DNA of 64,000 bases from contig NZ_CP120416.1 of the NCBI RefSeq assembly GCF_032773895.1, positions 4,431,001 through 4,495,000 of the forward strand, in the 5' to 3' direction. A program made the position numbers and the translations under genes. Of the stretch, positions 8,051 to 17,388 are shown piece by piece. This DNA is from Teredinibacter sp. KSP-S5-2 (GTDB lineage Bacteria > Pseudomonadota > Gammaproteobacteria > Pseudomonadales > Cellvibrionaceae). Position 1 is the stretch's first letter. The number at the start of each line of letters is the position of its first letter. The notes below the pieces were generated by a model, which was not told the origin of the DNA, ran no database searches, and saw nothing but the letters and a program-made list of their open reading frames with translations.

Positions 8051-8248
8051 TTAATCTCTTCGAATACTCTTATCCCGTTTAGACTTAATTTCAGCCACCT
8101 TAGCGTCAATAGCGTCTTGTCTTTTTTGTGCAAGACGCTCACTTATCTCTTGCAAGCGATCTTGGCAATTACGGTTGATTCTCATTGACTGCATGATGAA
8201 TGCCACTAGCGGCACGCCAAAAACCAGCAGTATTATCCAAGTAAGCAC
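8051..8248 (-). CDS. Small membrane protein with coiled-coil tail (65 aa)
   Basis: The GTG start at 8246-8248 follows AGGAG at ideal spacing, supporting a real gene. Residues 1-20 form one transmembrane helix (LTWIILLVFGVPLVAFIM), followed by a highly charged helical segment (22-65) with heptad-like spacing, so the tail is probably cytoplasmic. The overall plan resembles phage-shock PspB-type or generic small envelope proteins, but I cannot place it in a family. Neighbours are hypothetical. Confidence 0.6.
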   Translation of the reverse strand: MLTWIILLVFGVPLVAFIMQSMRINRNCQDRLQEISERLAQKRQDAIDAKVAEIKSKRDKSIRRD

Positions 8249-8390
8249 TTACAACTCCTTCTAATATACAAAACATAACGAAAAGCTGTTTTCCAAACCT
8301 AACAGTCTCTACTGAGCCGGAATAAAAATATAAACTATTCGGACGTATATCTCTCCGCTCTTGAATACCTTCTAACCAAAATTATTTGCT

Positions 8391-9428
8391 CTAATTCCAG
8401 TAGATACATGTTTTAGTTTTAAACTTATCGTTTTCTTTTACTTCCTTAGTAAAGGCTGCTCGGAATCGTATTCCCCGGAAAGAATCGAAAGCAGGATTTG
8501 TCAATTGCCATTTTTCTTTTTCAAAACACTCCTTTTTACTCTCCGCAACACAATATAGTATTGGCGCTTCATACCCCTTAATTTTGTCGCAAAGGTAGCT
8601 TTGCAATATGCACACATCAGACTTACTCATACTTGTTGTAAACAACACACCAGGTAATATGTTGCACTTTTGATTTCTATACTGTTCGGAATATTTTTCA
8701 AATGAAGCATTTTCAAATTTCTTACTTATGCTCTCGAAGTCATATTTGGCAACTTCTTTATCACAATCTTCATGATTTTCCCATTTTTTCATACTTTCCG
8801 AAAGAAAGTGTTGTTTTCCAGCAGGATCAGCAGCAACTCCTTTTTTGTCATCATCTATAGTTCTCTCTACTTCACAAGTTGCAATTTCTACGTACCGATC
8901 CAACTCTGAAACATATGCAATATAATTGTACGAAGAATTGTCATAACTTATTGGATGAGCCCACTGATCCTTTTTTATAAGGGTGTCAATATAACTATCA
9001 GATACTTTCAGCTTGCAATTACTTTTCCCTTTTAAATCAGTAACTTTTTTGGGCCTGACAAATACTTTCAACAAATTGTCAATCATTCCATATAGCTGTT
9101 TAGGTGTAGCTCGTCGGAGAGAGAATCCAAAAAACGTTTTTGGATGAGCACTGACTTTATAAATCTCTTCTTTAGACATATGGCTATTGTATTTTACGAT
9201 CAAGCTCATTGTAGGGTCAGCACAATCCCCAAACACTGAACCAATTACAGCTGTTGGATAAAGACCATCAGCAATCATCATCGACTTAGTTTTTTTATAC
9301 TCACATTTTTCAGCAAAAACAGGCAAAGAAAATCCGACAGCAACCGAACAAAATAATAGAGTTTGAACCAAGCAAACAATAGATTTCCGCAGGTTGATTT
9401 CTGACTGCACAGGTATATCCACTTTCAT
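8391..9428 (-). CDS. Secreted hypothetical protein, Cys- and Lys-rich
   Basis: A 345-residue product with an N-terminal signal peptide (hydrophobic stretch at about 18-37, cleavage near VFAEK). The mature part has about a dozen Cys, many Lys and Tyr, and no motif I recognise. Paired cysteines suggest a disulfide-stabilised periplasmic or extracellular protein. The codons are clearly AT-richer than those of neighbouring housekeeping genes, which suggests horizontal origin. It is preceded by another small secreted unknown (9611-9877) on the same strand. Confidence 0.6.
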   Translation of the reverse strand: MKVDIPVQSEINLRKSIVCLVQTLLFCSVAVGFSLPVFAEKCEYKKTKSMMIADGLYPTAVIGSVFGDCADPTMSLIVKYNSHMSKEEIYKVSAHPKTFFGFSLRRATPKQLYGMIDNLLKVFVRPKKVTDLKGKSNCKLKVSDSYIDTLIKKDQWAHPISYDNSSYNYIAYVSELDRYVEIATCEVERTIDDDKKGVAADPAGKQHFLSESMKKWENHEDCDKEVAKYDFESISKKFENASFEKYSEQYRNQKCNILPGVLFTTSMSKSDVCILQSYLCDKIKGYEAPILYCVAESKKECFEKEKWQLTNPAFDSFRGIRFRAAFTKEVKENDKFKTKTCIYWN

Positions 9429-9610
9429 ACTGAATCTCTTGACGATTAGAACGGCCGATATAAGGACAAAACAGACAATACCACTAAACCCGAGAACAAT
9501 AAAATTGGTTCGAATCTATGCGGTGAAAAAGTTAGGTTAGATGAAGGAATGATCAGCTTTCACAATAGAAAAGAAGGCGGGCTTTGCGTTCGAGTGCAAT
9601 TTCCGCTTAT

Positions 9611-9877
9611 TTAATTCAAATTCTCATGTTTAATAAAAGGAGGTTCACTATTAGCAAAACGACTTACCGCTTCGGGTAACGTCCCCCACTTTTTATACAG
9701 GCTTCCATTGTCGAATAATGGGGTGTAATTTTTAGTCCGCGCATAGTAGGTGCCACCTGGCGGATGACATATTCCACTTTTGCTTTTTTTAACAGGAAGG
9801 TCGTTTGCAATAGCCGGAAATGCAAAAAGGCTTGCAATCAGAATTAAACATGCCGTTTTGTATAGTCTACTAGTCAT
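9611..9877 (-). CDS. Small secreted protein with CHPPGGTYY motif (88 aa)
   Basis: A signal peptide of about 24 residues (cleavage near AIAND) is followed by SGICHPPGGTYYARTKNYTP. This motif (C-H-x-P-G-x-x-Y-Y-x-R-T-K) recurs in small secreted bacterial proteins and at the ends of some secreted nucleases, usually without known function. Only one Cys remains in the mature protein. There is no good ribosome site before the ATG, so expression is uncertain. It lies in the AT-rich accessory stretch. Confidence 0.5.
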   Translation of the reverse strand: MTSRLYKTACLILIASLFAFPAIANDLPVKKSKSGICHPPGGTYYARTKNYTPLFDNGSLYKKWGTLPEAVSRFANSEPPFIKHENLN

Positions 9878-10007
9878 TTAAGTATTACTTTATTTAAAAC
9901 TGGGTATCTTTTTAGGTTAGCCCATATTTTTTACGCCAGTCACCATAAAACGCCGTTTAGTTTTGCACAATATGGATCGGATAAGTATTTGCTGAGTTTA
10001 TGCCGGA

Positions 10008-10038
10008 AGAGTAAAGCAGCCCAGTAAAACTGAGCTGC
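10008..10038 (-). terminator. Terminator-like hairpin after the protease gene
   Basis: On the minus strand GCAGCTCAG pairs with CTGGGCTGC (one G-U pair) around TTTTA and is followed by TTTACTCTT. It lies about 36 bases after the protease stop. Confidence 0.65.
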
Positions 10039-10073
10039 ATTATTATTTGAGGTTTAGGCAAACATCATTTTAA

Positions 10074-12158
10074 TTAGTTACACGCGCCCACAAGTTGCCA
10101 TGCCTGCTGCCATGCCCAACCGGTACCGGGCGCATAAGGGCCACCAGTAGAACACCAACCGCCTACACTGCAGCGGTATTCACTCCCGTTATTCTGCACC
10201 ACATCACCCGAACCATAATTCGCACCGTCCTGATACTGCGGAGAGCTGCATCCACCGCCCGAACTTGATGAGCTTGAAGAAGAACTACTGGACGAACTGC
10301 TTGAAGAACTGGATGACGTCGAGCTGCTACTGGACGAGCTTGAGCTGCTACTTGAACTGGATGACGAAGAACTGCTGGAGCTAGAGGAGCTGGACGAACT
10401 GCTGCCACACGCACCTAAATTATTCCACGCCTGCCAGGGACCAGAGTTATTTGCCGGTTCCGATGTGGTCCACCAGTTAGCTTCGTACAAGGTGTTGGCC
10501 TGCACGGCTTGCTGCCCGGAGGTATAGGTTTTTCCAGATTGCCATGATGCAACCCCAGTGCAGTTCCCTTGTCCACCGGATGAACTCGACGAACTACTTG
10601 AAGAGCTGGATGAACTGCTGCTCGAACTGGAACTGGAAGACGAGCTACTGGAAGAACTGGACGAAGAACTTGAACCATCGGTCACTTCGAGTGTGAGATT
10701 TTTTCTTCCCGCTGCGCCCTGGTTATCAATGACATTTAAGCTAATGGTGTACGAACCTGCCGCAAGGTAGCTATAGTCCACGGTTTTACCCGATGCACTT
10801 GCACCATTACCAAAGTTCCAGTTGTATGCTGAGATGCTTCCATCGGGATCATAGGAAGCTGAGGCGTCAAACCGACAGCTTAAGTTTGTGCACTGCGCAG
10901 AAAACTCTGCAATCGGAGATTTATTCGATCCACCGCCACTGACACCATCATCTGGAATGCCATTAAAGAACCCCTGAATGCCAGGCCATATGCGTTCTAT
11001 TTTTGCCCCCTGATTTTGATCAAAGTAACAACCGCCCCAGTGATGCAAGGCCACAACTTTATGGCTTGACGCCGCAAAGACCGGCGAGCCGGATGTTCCG
11101 CCTTCGGTATCGCAATAATATCCGGTATCGCTATCAGGTCCGGTGCCATCGACCGTCGGCAACAAAATTTCACAGTAGCCAGAAGCATCACTGTCCGAAT
11201 AAATGGAAAACATTTTGTATTGGCCAAGAGGGTGGTGGGGGAAGTAAATTCGTTCGCCTTTAACGGGTTGACGCACATCCAAACCCAAGTATCCCAAATG
11301 CGCCATTTGCTGGTAATTATTCACTTCAAATAAGGTGTAATCTAACCAGTCGTCAGTTTTGAGAATGTTGCCCACCGCCAGCTTAATCGGCGTTTTTTTC
11401 TGCGTACCGGCACAGTCTTCATATTCATAATCAAACACCACTTCAGACGCATCTGCTTGGGTTTGATTACGTACGCAGTGGTTATTGGTCATAAAGGTGT
11501 TTCCCGGCCCCACTTTCCAGGCGGTACAGTTTTCGCCGTTATGCGTATTAAACCGCGCAATAGGTTGCGCATGGGCATACTCGGTTGGATGGGAAGTTTT
11601 ATAACAGCCAACAAAGGAATAATCCTTTTGCCCGCATATAGCACGGTCCTGATTCAGAAACTCCACTTCCTCTTCGCTGTAGCCTCGCATAAACCCATCA
11701 ATAACAACTAACGGCTCCATACCAGGCAGCTTGGGCTTACCGATTAGGCGAAGGCGCAATGTATCACTGCTCATAGAGAGCGCGGAAAAACGCGTTACAC
11801 CGTTATCATCCCGGTTACTATCCATTGTTTTGCCGGTGTTTAAGCCCGGCCCATAGTGATAGGTTTCGTGGCTACCTGCCACCATGCCGGTATTGGAAGC
11901 ACCGGTTAGCTCTACCGCCATACCATCAGGCAGTTGTAATGATGCGAAGTGGACTTTGATATAAGCAGAGCCCGGTTCAACAATTTCCACCACCGGATTT
12001 TCCAGGGACAACACCTGTTGTGTCGCCTGCCACTCTGCGGATACTGTTGCTTGCCTGGCGAGTACCTGAGATTCGGTATTTACTGATGAGGCTACACTGC
12101 TCCCATGTGCCGAACCGACACATGCAAGCATCATGATAGGTAGGATTATTTTCTTCAC
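10074..12158 (-). CDS. Secreted trypsin-like serine protease with PKD and two CBM5/12-like modules
   Basis: The signal peptide reads KKIILPIMMLACVGSAHG. The peptidase domain has the chymotrypsin-fold triad: His in TNNHC, Asp in WLDYTLF and Ser in GGTSGSP (residues 231, 277 and 360 if counted from the ATG at 12170). A PKD domain follows at about 418-498, with RFDASASYDPDGSI and WNFGNG. It is followed by a poly-serine linker, a CBM5/12-like module (YEANWWTTSEP), a second long poly-serine linker and a Cys-rich module (GWCSTGG, APGTGWAW) that matches the one in the cytochrome. I prefer the GTG at 12158 because GGAG sits six bases before it; the ATG at 12170 has no ribosome site. It probably trims proteins embedded in chitin- or cellulose-like matrices. 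Confidence 0.88.
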   Translation of the reverse strand: MKKIILPIMMLACVGSAHGSSVASSVNTESQVLARQATVSAEWQATQQVLSLENPVVEIVEPGSAYIKVHFASLQLPDGMAVELTGASNTGMVAGSHETYHYGPGLNTGKTMDSNRDDNGVTRFSALSMSSDTLRLRLIGKPKLPGMEPLVVIDGFMRGYSEEEVEFLNQDRAICGQKDYSFVGCYKTSHPTEYAHAQPIARFNTHNGENCTAWKVGPGNTFMTNNHCVRNQTQADASEVVFDYEYEDCAGTQKKTPIKLAVGNILKTDDWLDYTLFEVNNYQQMAHLGYLGLDVRQPVKGERIYFPHHPLGQYKMFSIYSDSDASGYCEILLPTVDGTGPDSDTGYYCDTEGGTSGSPVFAASSHKVVALHHWGGCYFDQNQGAKIERIWPGIQGFFNGIPDDGVSGGGSNKSPIAEFSAQCTNLSCRFDASASYDPDGSISAYNWNFGNGASASGKTVDYSYLAAGSYTISLNVIDNQGAAGRKNLTLEVTDGSSSSSSSSSSSSSSSSSSSSSSSSSSSSSSSSGGQGNCTGVASWQSGKTYTSGQQAVQANTLYEANWWTTSEPANNSGPWQAWNNLGACGSSSSSSSSSSSSSSSSSSSSSSSSSSSSTSSSSSSSSSSSSSSSSSSSGGGCSSPQYQDGANYGSGDVVQNNGSEYRCSVGGWCSTGGPYAPGTGWAWQQAWQLVGACN

Positions 12159-12319
12159 GCTAATCTCCATTTTTATTCTTGTTACACCCGAAGAAATACC
12201 GGGCTAGAGGGGTTCTGGGTTCACAGATACCCCTATGGACGATCAGCAGAGAAAGAACCTCAAGAGTAAAACTTATTTAGGCTTGCTTTCTCGGCTTAAA
12301 TACGCGCCTACTTGGGAGC

Positions 12320-12811
12320 CTATTCATAAATATGTTTCATGCCATAGTATTCCAAATGCCATTCTTTATAGAACTCCATGTAACAACGGCCATTTAAAGT
12401 CCTTAGTAATTCCAAAGTACACTTTTGAGCGTTGTTTTTGTCTCCCCTTACCGCAGACATAAAAAAATGATTCCCAAGGCCTTCCACCCCAACTCCCAAG
12501 GAAACCACAACTCGGCTTCCGTTCTTTTTGATAAAGACGTTGGGGCCGGGCTGAATCAATTTTTCGTATATCGCAATGTGTTTGGGAATTACTTTTATAT
12601 AATCATCACCCTCTTTTGCTTTATAGCGAAGGGGCTCAAGCGTCCATATTTTAAACCCCTCCCTATCTTCTACAATATAAGGGTAAAGCGCATTCAATAC
12701 TTCATAGTTGTCTTTAAACCAATCGTAGAAGTAATCATATTTTGGATAAGGCGATTTGGCACACCCAGCGAAAATAAAAATAATAAGCAGGTAAAACGCT
12801 GATTTATTCAT
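12320..12811 (-). CDS. Hypothetical lipoprotein
   Basis: The frame could open further upstream, but the ATG at 12811 gives a proper lipoprotein signal (MNKSAFYLLIIFIFAGC, lipobox FAGC), so it is preferred although its ribosome site is poor. The mature 140 or so residues are rich in aromatic amino acids and contain no motif I recognise. It is AT-rich like 8391-9877, so it is probably accessory. It is transcribed toward the protease operon but separated from it. Confidence 0.5.
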   Translation of the reverse strand: MNKSAFYLLIIFIFAGCAKSPYPKYDYFYDWFKDNYEVLNALYPYIVEDREGFKIWTLEPLRYKAKEGDDYIKVIPKHIAIYEKLIQPGPNVFIKKNGSRVVVSLGVGVEGLGNHFFMSAVRGDKNNAQKCTLELLRTLNGRCYMEFYKEWHLEYYGMKHIYE

Positions 12812-13079
12812 AACAAAAATTTGTCTAATCTTCAAAACATTGAATAGATGAAATAGTACATACATATCAGTCATATACAATCAAAACATTTTCCATTCTC
12901 AAGCCACTTTATTAAGTGCAATTATGTCATTTTCATGAATAGACACTTCGCGCAACATTTCCACAAACACATGGCGAAGCGATAAATACCTGCATTAATT
13001 AAATAATCCGGTCACAGACGAACCTTATTCTCCACCACAGATATTCCCAGTATTTTTTATTTGAGATTGGAGCCAATCA

Positions 13080-14915
13080 ATGCGATTTACCTCACCCTAT
13101 CTGGTTTTGCCTCTTATGACTGTATTGCTCTGCAGCTGCGGCGGAGACGATAACAACAATACAACACACACTGAAGAGCCGACGGCCAAGCCCATCAGCC
13201 TGACAATTTTGCATACAAACGACCACCATTCTTATCTGGAAGGTCAAAGCTACCAATTAAAATTGGATTACGATGCACAAGTTGCCGGAGCGGAATCCGT
13301 TCGCGTTGATCTGGGTGGATTCTCTCGTATTGCCAGCGCAATTCAAGAGTATCGCAACGACAATACATTGGTATTGAATAGTGGCGAACTTAACGGCACC
13401 TTATATTTCAGTTTGTTTAAGGGCGAACCGGATTTCAAAGTGTTTAATTACTTAGGGTTAGACGCGTACGAAATCGGCAATCATGAATTTGATGAAGGTG
13501 ACGCACGTCTGGCGGAATTAATTGATATGGCCGAATTTCCGATTATTGCCGGCAATATTCATCCAACTGAAGCCAGCCCGTTATATGGTAAGGACATTAA
13601 GCCGTATATTATTAAAGAAATTGATGGCGAAAAAGTTGCAGTCATTGGTGTGCTCAAAGTCGAAAAAACTCGCGAATCCTCTCTGGTATCCGATGATGTG
13701 AATTTCTCCGATGAGATCGAATCAGTGAAGGAACATATTGCGGACGTTAAACAACAAGGTATTAATAAAATAATTGTATTGAGTCACCTTGGTTATGATT
13801 TCGACCAACAACTTGCCAGCAAGGTAAACGATATCGATGCGATTATCGGTGGTGACACACACAATGTGTTGGATTCCACGGGCGAAATCAGCGATATGGG
13901 CGTGCACGTCGATGGTGCTTACCCAACATTGGTCGCCAACCCGGAAGGACGCACTGTGTATATCGCCCAAGCCTGGGAATACGCCAAAGGTTTAGGTCGC
14001 TTAAATATCGAATTTGATGCGGAAGGTTACGCAACGCAGGTGAAAGGTAACCTTGAATTGCTGGTTGGTAATAATTACCAAGTGTTGGATGCCGAAAGTA
14101 AATGGATTGATGCATCCACCTCACAAACCCAGGCAATCGATAATACGATTGAAACATTAAAAACCATTCGCACCATTGAAACAGATGCACAGGTGGAAAA
14201 TATTATCGCGCCTTACAAGCAACAGATGGAGGCGTTTAAACTTTCCGAGCTGGGAACGGTTTCCAGCACTATGCCGTTTACACGCATTCCCACACCGTTT
14301 GTCAACGGAGCTGAACCCAGCGGTAGCTACGCAGCGCAAGTGGTAGCCGATGCATTTTTACAGTACTTACCCAAAGCAGATGTCGCTATTCAAAACGCTG
14401 GCGGTGTTCGAGCGGAATTTCCACAGGGGCCATTTACGGTTGCAGACGCCTATGTGATTCTGCCGTTTTCCAATACGGTCATTACACTGGACTTAACCGG
14501 TGCAGAAATCGTTCAAGTGCTTAATGAAGCCCTGGATTATGCACAAGGTATTTCCGGCTCAACCGGCGCTTTCCCTTATTCATCACATTTACGTTATGAC
14601 GTAGCACTTAATGCCCCAGAGGGAACGGGTATCAGCAATGTGGAAGTGAAAGACAAAACCACAGGCGAATGGCAAGCGATCGATTTACAAGCAACCTATA
14701 CCGTTGCCACTAATTCCTTTACTGGTTTGGGTAAAGACGGTTACTTAACCTTTGGCGTTGTACGTGAAGAAAGGCCGGAGGCTTATGAAGAATCCGATGT
14801 TGCGTATGTTGTACCACTTCTTGAATACTTCCGCGAAACATTACCGGCACAAGAACTCCCAGCATTAAATTGGGATGAATACTGCATTAAGTCGGTGACT
14901 GACTTGGCGAATTAA
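13080..14915 (+). CDS. 5'-nucleotidase / UshA-like metallophosphatase lipoprotein
   Basis: Hydrolyses nucleotides or related phosphoesters outside the cytoplasm for phosphate and nucleoside salvage. The lipobox LCSC ends at Cys20. The metallophosphoesterase domain shows LTILHTNDHH (41-50), then the GNHEFDEGD block and further metal-binding His (LSHLGYD, GGDTHN). The C-terminal 5'-nucleotidase domain shows NAGGVR, the stacking-aromatic region and GKDGY. The length of 611 residues is near the family norm. TTGGAG precedes the ATG. It is monocistronic. Confidence 0.9.
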   Translation: MRFTSPYLVLPLMTVLLCSCGGDDNNNTTHTEEPTAKPISLTILHTNDHHSYLEGQSYQLKLDYDAQVAGAESVRVDLGGFSRIASAIQEYRNDNTLVLNSGELNGTLYFSLFKGEPDFKVFNYLGLDAYEIGNHEFDEGDARLAELIDMAEFPIIAGNIHPTEASPLYGKDIKPYIIKEIDGEKVAVIGVLKVEKTRESSLVSDDVNFSDEIESVKEHIADVKQQGINKIIVLSHLGYDFDQQLASKVNDIDAIIGGDTHNVLDSTGEISDMGVHVDGAYPTLVANPEGRTVYIAQAWEYAKGLGRLNIEFDAEGYATQVKGNLELLVGNNYQVLDAESKWIDASTSQTQAIDNTIETLKTIRTIETDAQVENIIAPYKQQMEAFKLSELGTVSSTMPFTRIPTPFVNGAEPSGSYAAQVVADAFLQYLPKADVAIQNAGGVRAEFPQGPFTVADAYVILPFSNTVITLDLTGAEIVQVLNEALDYAQGISGSTGAFPYSSHLRYDVALNAPEGTGISNVEVKDKTTGEWQAIDLQATYTVATNSFTGLGKDGYLTFGVVREERPEAYEESDVAYVVPLLEYFRETLPAQELPALNWDEYCIKSVTDLAN

Positions 14916-14941
14916 TTCGTCAAGATTATCTGAACCAAAAC

Positions 14942-14959
14942 AAGCACATGGATGTGCTT
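14942..14959 (+). terminator. Short hairpin after the nucleotidase gene
   Basis: AAGCACAT-GG-ATGTGCTT is a perfect 8-bp palindromic stem 27 bases after the stop. It lacks a T run, so it may slow rather than end transcription. Confidence 0.4.
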
Positions 14960-15111
14960 ATACCTACCTCCGACATACCAGCAATAACCCGGCCTTCGCT
15001 TACGCAACATCCCATTCCTCCACGCAAACTTTGCACAACACCACTCTTTTTTATTGATATTCGGTTAAGATAGCCGTAGCTTTATTCCATATTCAAGGAG
15101 AGGAGTAGCCA

Positions 15112-15603
15112 GTGAGCACTCATAATGTAAAAGCACGAAGCGGGTTACGTCTTTTTGTGTTGATTATTTTCTGGACACTTACTCAAGCGGCCTGCGCAAC
15201 ACAGCCTGCGACACCAACCCCACAACTCAGCTCAATAAAAGACCACCCTGGTTTTTCTCATTTCAAATCCACCCTTATCGCCATTGCCCAAGAACGCGCC
15301 CCGGAGCAAAAAGGCACGCACCACTTCTTTGTCGCGAAGTATGTCGCCGCTGAACAGCTCACTTATATGTACTGGCTTGAAGGTCGCAAACTTTGGATCT
15401 TAACGCCCGGCGGCACAACAGAAGAAAGCTGGCTTGGTATGCGCTACCCGAGTGGGGGCCAGTTATTAGATGTGGATAAGGATGTGGTCGCGACTGAAAA
15501 AGAAGTTGGTGGCAGCAGCTACTTAGTCACTCAACCCTGGATGCAACAACGAATTTATGACACTGTTGTTCTAGGAGATCTGATAAAAATTAATACACCG
15601 TAA
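15112..15603 (+). CDS. Putative lipoprotein, possible partner of the next gene
   Basis: The GTG start at 15112 follows AGGAGAGGAG. The product has an N-terminal hydrophobic segment (about 13-26) ending in a lipobox-like TQAAC, so it is predicted to be periplasmic and lipid-anchored. The mature 135 residues carry no motif I know; WLEGRKLWILTPGG is the most distinctive stretch. The gene lies 19 bases upstream of a gene for a protein without a signal peptide and is almost certainly co-transcribed with it. That arrangement is typical of immunity/effector pairs, but this is inference. Confidence 0.65.
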   Translation: MSTHNVKARSGLRLFVLIIFWTLTQAACATQPATPTPQLSSIKDHPGFSHFKSTLIAIAQERAPEQKGTHHFFVAKYVAAEQLTYMYWLEGRKLWILTPGGTTEESWLGMRYPSGGQLLDVDKDVVATEKEVGGSSYLVTQPWMQQRIYDTVVLGDLIKINTP

Positions 15604-15622
15604 TAAGGAAAGCAGAAAAGCA

Positions 15623-16444
15623 ATGGCAAGTTTTACTCGCGTAAATCAACACTCACAACCGCTCGCCAAATTAGACCTGCCCGTTGGCGATAGCCAACGT
15701 TTGCATCTGGTAGGCGTAAAAGCTCGTGTCGCAAATGACATCACCTTAACCACCAGCGCTAATGGCGCTACGGCCTCACTTAAGTCTTCACCGTTTGATG
15801 GCCCCAAGGGTATTTGGGTTGTCGAATTAAACGGTGTTTCTGCTGGTACGGTTAAGCTTGAAGCCAAGCATGACAATAAGGTCGTTGCATCAGTTGAAAT
15901 AAAAGTCTTCCAAAAAACATTGGTGGCCTTACCGGATATCAATACCGATGAAGGCATGTTAACTCGATTGTTTCTCGCTGAAAGCGTTAACCCCGGCGAT
16001 AGCGTTAATTACAAAGAAGCCGATTCAAAAAAATCCATGCTGTGGATGAGAAAAGTAATAGAGAATCGACTCGCCCACGCGACACCCAATATATTTGGTG
16101 CAAGGAAGCAACCAAGCAAATCCGGTTTTGTGCTAAAAGATATTGTGATCGCCAAGAATCAATTTCATGGGTTCGAAAAGTACCCAACCCTTGATCCATC
16201 TATCAATATTAATCTGAATGGCTTCACCACTATTGCCAATAATTACAGTCACCCCAATAGGGAGAGTTACGCTACATTTATTGCCAATGCCAAAGCCGCA
16301 GCGGCAAAAGATGCACTTAAAGGGTTTGTCGACCCATCACCAAAAGGGTTATACGGTTGGCGGACCAAGGGTTCGAGCGAACCAGGTGGGCAGTTTACCT
16401 TTTATCAACATCTTGCAGGGCAAACGTTTTATACCCTCAAGTAA
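15623..16444 (+). CDS. Two-domain protein: Ig-like N-terminus, hydrolase-like C-terminus
   Basis: There is no signal peptide. Residues 10-105 read as a beta-rich Ig-like domain (VELNGVSAGTVKLEAKHDNK resembles bacterial Ig folds). Residues 115-270 contain LTRLFLAESVN...MRKVIENRL and NQFHGF. This order (LARxxxxE, VxxNR, QF) recalls SleB-like cell-wall hydrolases, with Glu in LAESVN as the candidate catalytic residue. AAGGAAAG precedes the ATG. Together with the upstream lipoprotein it could be a secretion-system cargo and its immunity protein. No secretion-system gene is in the window. Confidence 0.6.
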   Translation: MASFTRVNQHSQPLAKLDLPVGDSQRLHLVGVKARVANDITLTTSANGATASLKSSPFDGPKGIWVVELNGVSAGTVKLEAKHDNKVVASVEIKVFQKTLVALPDINTDEGMLTRLFLAESVNPGDSVNYKEADSKKSMLWMRKVIENRLAHATPNIFGARKQPSKSGFVLKDIVIAKNQFHGFEKYPTLDPSININLNGFTTIANNYSHPNRESYATFIANAKAAAAKDALKGFVDPSPKGLYGWRTKGSSEPGGQFTFYQHLAGQTFYTLK

Positions 16445-16495
16445 TGTTGCGAAGCTTTATTGCAGCTTAGGGGTTAACAAGCAATTGGCAAATAA

Positions 16496-16533
16496 CTAAC
16501 ATGCTCACTTTATTTATAATTTGAGCATGTTAG
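16496..16533. terminator. Large inverted repeat between convergent genes
   Basis: CTAACATGCTCA and TGAGCATGTTAG are perfect 12-bp arms around a 14-base AT-rich loop. It lies between the 15623 gene and the end of the efflux operon and probably terminates transcription from both sides, although neither flank has a long T run. Confidence 0.6.
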
Positions 16534-16540
16534 CCAACAC

Positions 16541-17374
16541 CTAAAATTTGTAACTTAATCGCATAGCGGGGATAACTTGTGTTGTTTCTTCAACAATTGG
16601 GCTATCCGCGACATCATCAACAAGCTCAATGACATACACTGCTCCTTCAAGCTGGAGATGAGGTGTGAATTGATAAGTTAATGTCAATGTACCGTTATAT
16701 GCATATATGCCTTTATCGATACTTGTTTCAGCACGGTTTGATGTAACTTCATTTGCTTTAACACCATAGTACGTCGTATTAAATTCTTTACTGCCATAAC
16801 TTGCGCCCACGGAACCACCCAGCGTTAGGCCAGAATCCTGAAAGGGGTAGATCAAGTTAATTGTGATATCCGACGTTGAACCTTTGTGCACATCGGATAC
16901 ATCATACAAACTCGCCAAGTCCACACTCAAACCATCAACCAACTGGTAGGATATATACGCTCCCAATTCAGTAGCGCCATCAATATCGGCCATACCTTTC
17001 AGCACATCACTATCCGAAGAATCCCGACCGAAACGGTAACTAGCTAGTGTGCCGATATTAAATTTTTCACCTAGCGCAAGATTAATTCCAAATACTGCAT
17101 CCTCCATAAATACGGCGACGTTTTCGCTCAAAGCCAGAAAGGCCTGTATACTCGGTATGACGACAGTTTCATTTTCATCTGCACCGCTGTATTCCGGTGC
17201 GGACAGTATCTGCAGACCCAACTGAAAACTGGCGAATTCAATTTCCTCTGCATTTTTACTCACCGTAGCGATCCGTAAATGATCATTTTTCAGTTTTTCT
17301 GAGTATACATTTGACGAACACAAGCCCACGCATATAACAGCCGAGGCCATAGTGGGATAAAAGGGTAACTTCAT
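16541..17374 (-). CDS. MipA/OmpV-family outer-membrane protein
   Basis: A signal peptide of about 25 residues (ending near VYSEK) is followed by a beta-barrel with alternating hydrophobic strands and a terminal Phe (LSYKF). The block SYRFGRDSSDSDVLKGMADI followed by ELGAYISY is characteristic of MipA/OmpV proteins. Family members are outer-membrane barrels linked to cell-wall scaffolding or osmotic and antimicrobial responses; the exact role is unclear. It is the last gene of the efflux operon, 14 bases after the DUF6134-like gene, with a GGAGTC ribosome site. Residues 25-50 before the barrel are a flexible lead-in. Confidence 0.85.
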   Translation of the reverse strand: MKLPFYPTMASAVICVGLCSSNVYSEKLKNDHLRIATVSKNAEEIEFASFQLGLQILSAPEYSGADENETVVIPSIQAFLALSENVAVFMEDAVFGINLALGEKFNIGTLASYRFGRDSSDSDVLKGMADIDGATELGAYISYQLVDGLSVDLASLYDVSDVHKGSTSDITINLIYPFQDSGLTLGGSVGASYGSKEFNTTYYGVKANEVTSNRAETSIDKGIYAYNGTLTLTYQFTPHLQLEGAVYVIELVDDVADSPIVEETTQVIPAMRLSYKF

Positions 17375-17388
17375 GATCGGACTCCAAC

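Noticed and set aside
12425-12802. 125-codon frame on the plus strand
   Set aside because: It lies entirely opposite the lipoprotein gene at 12320-12811, which has a sound lipobox, and has no ribosome site.
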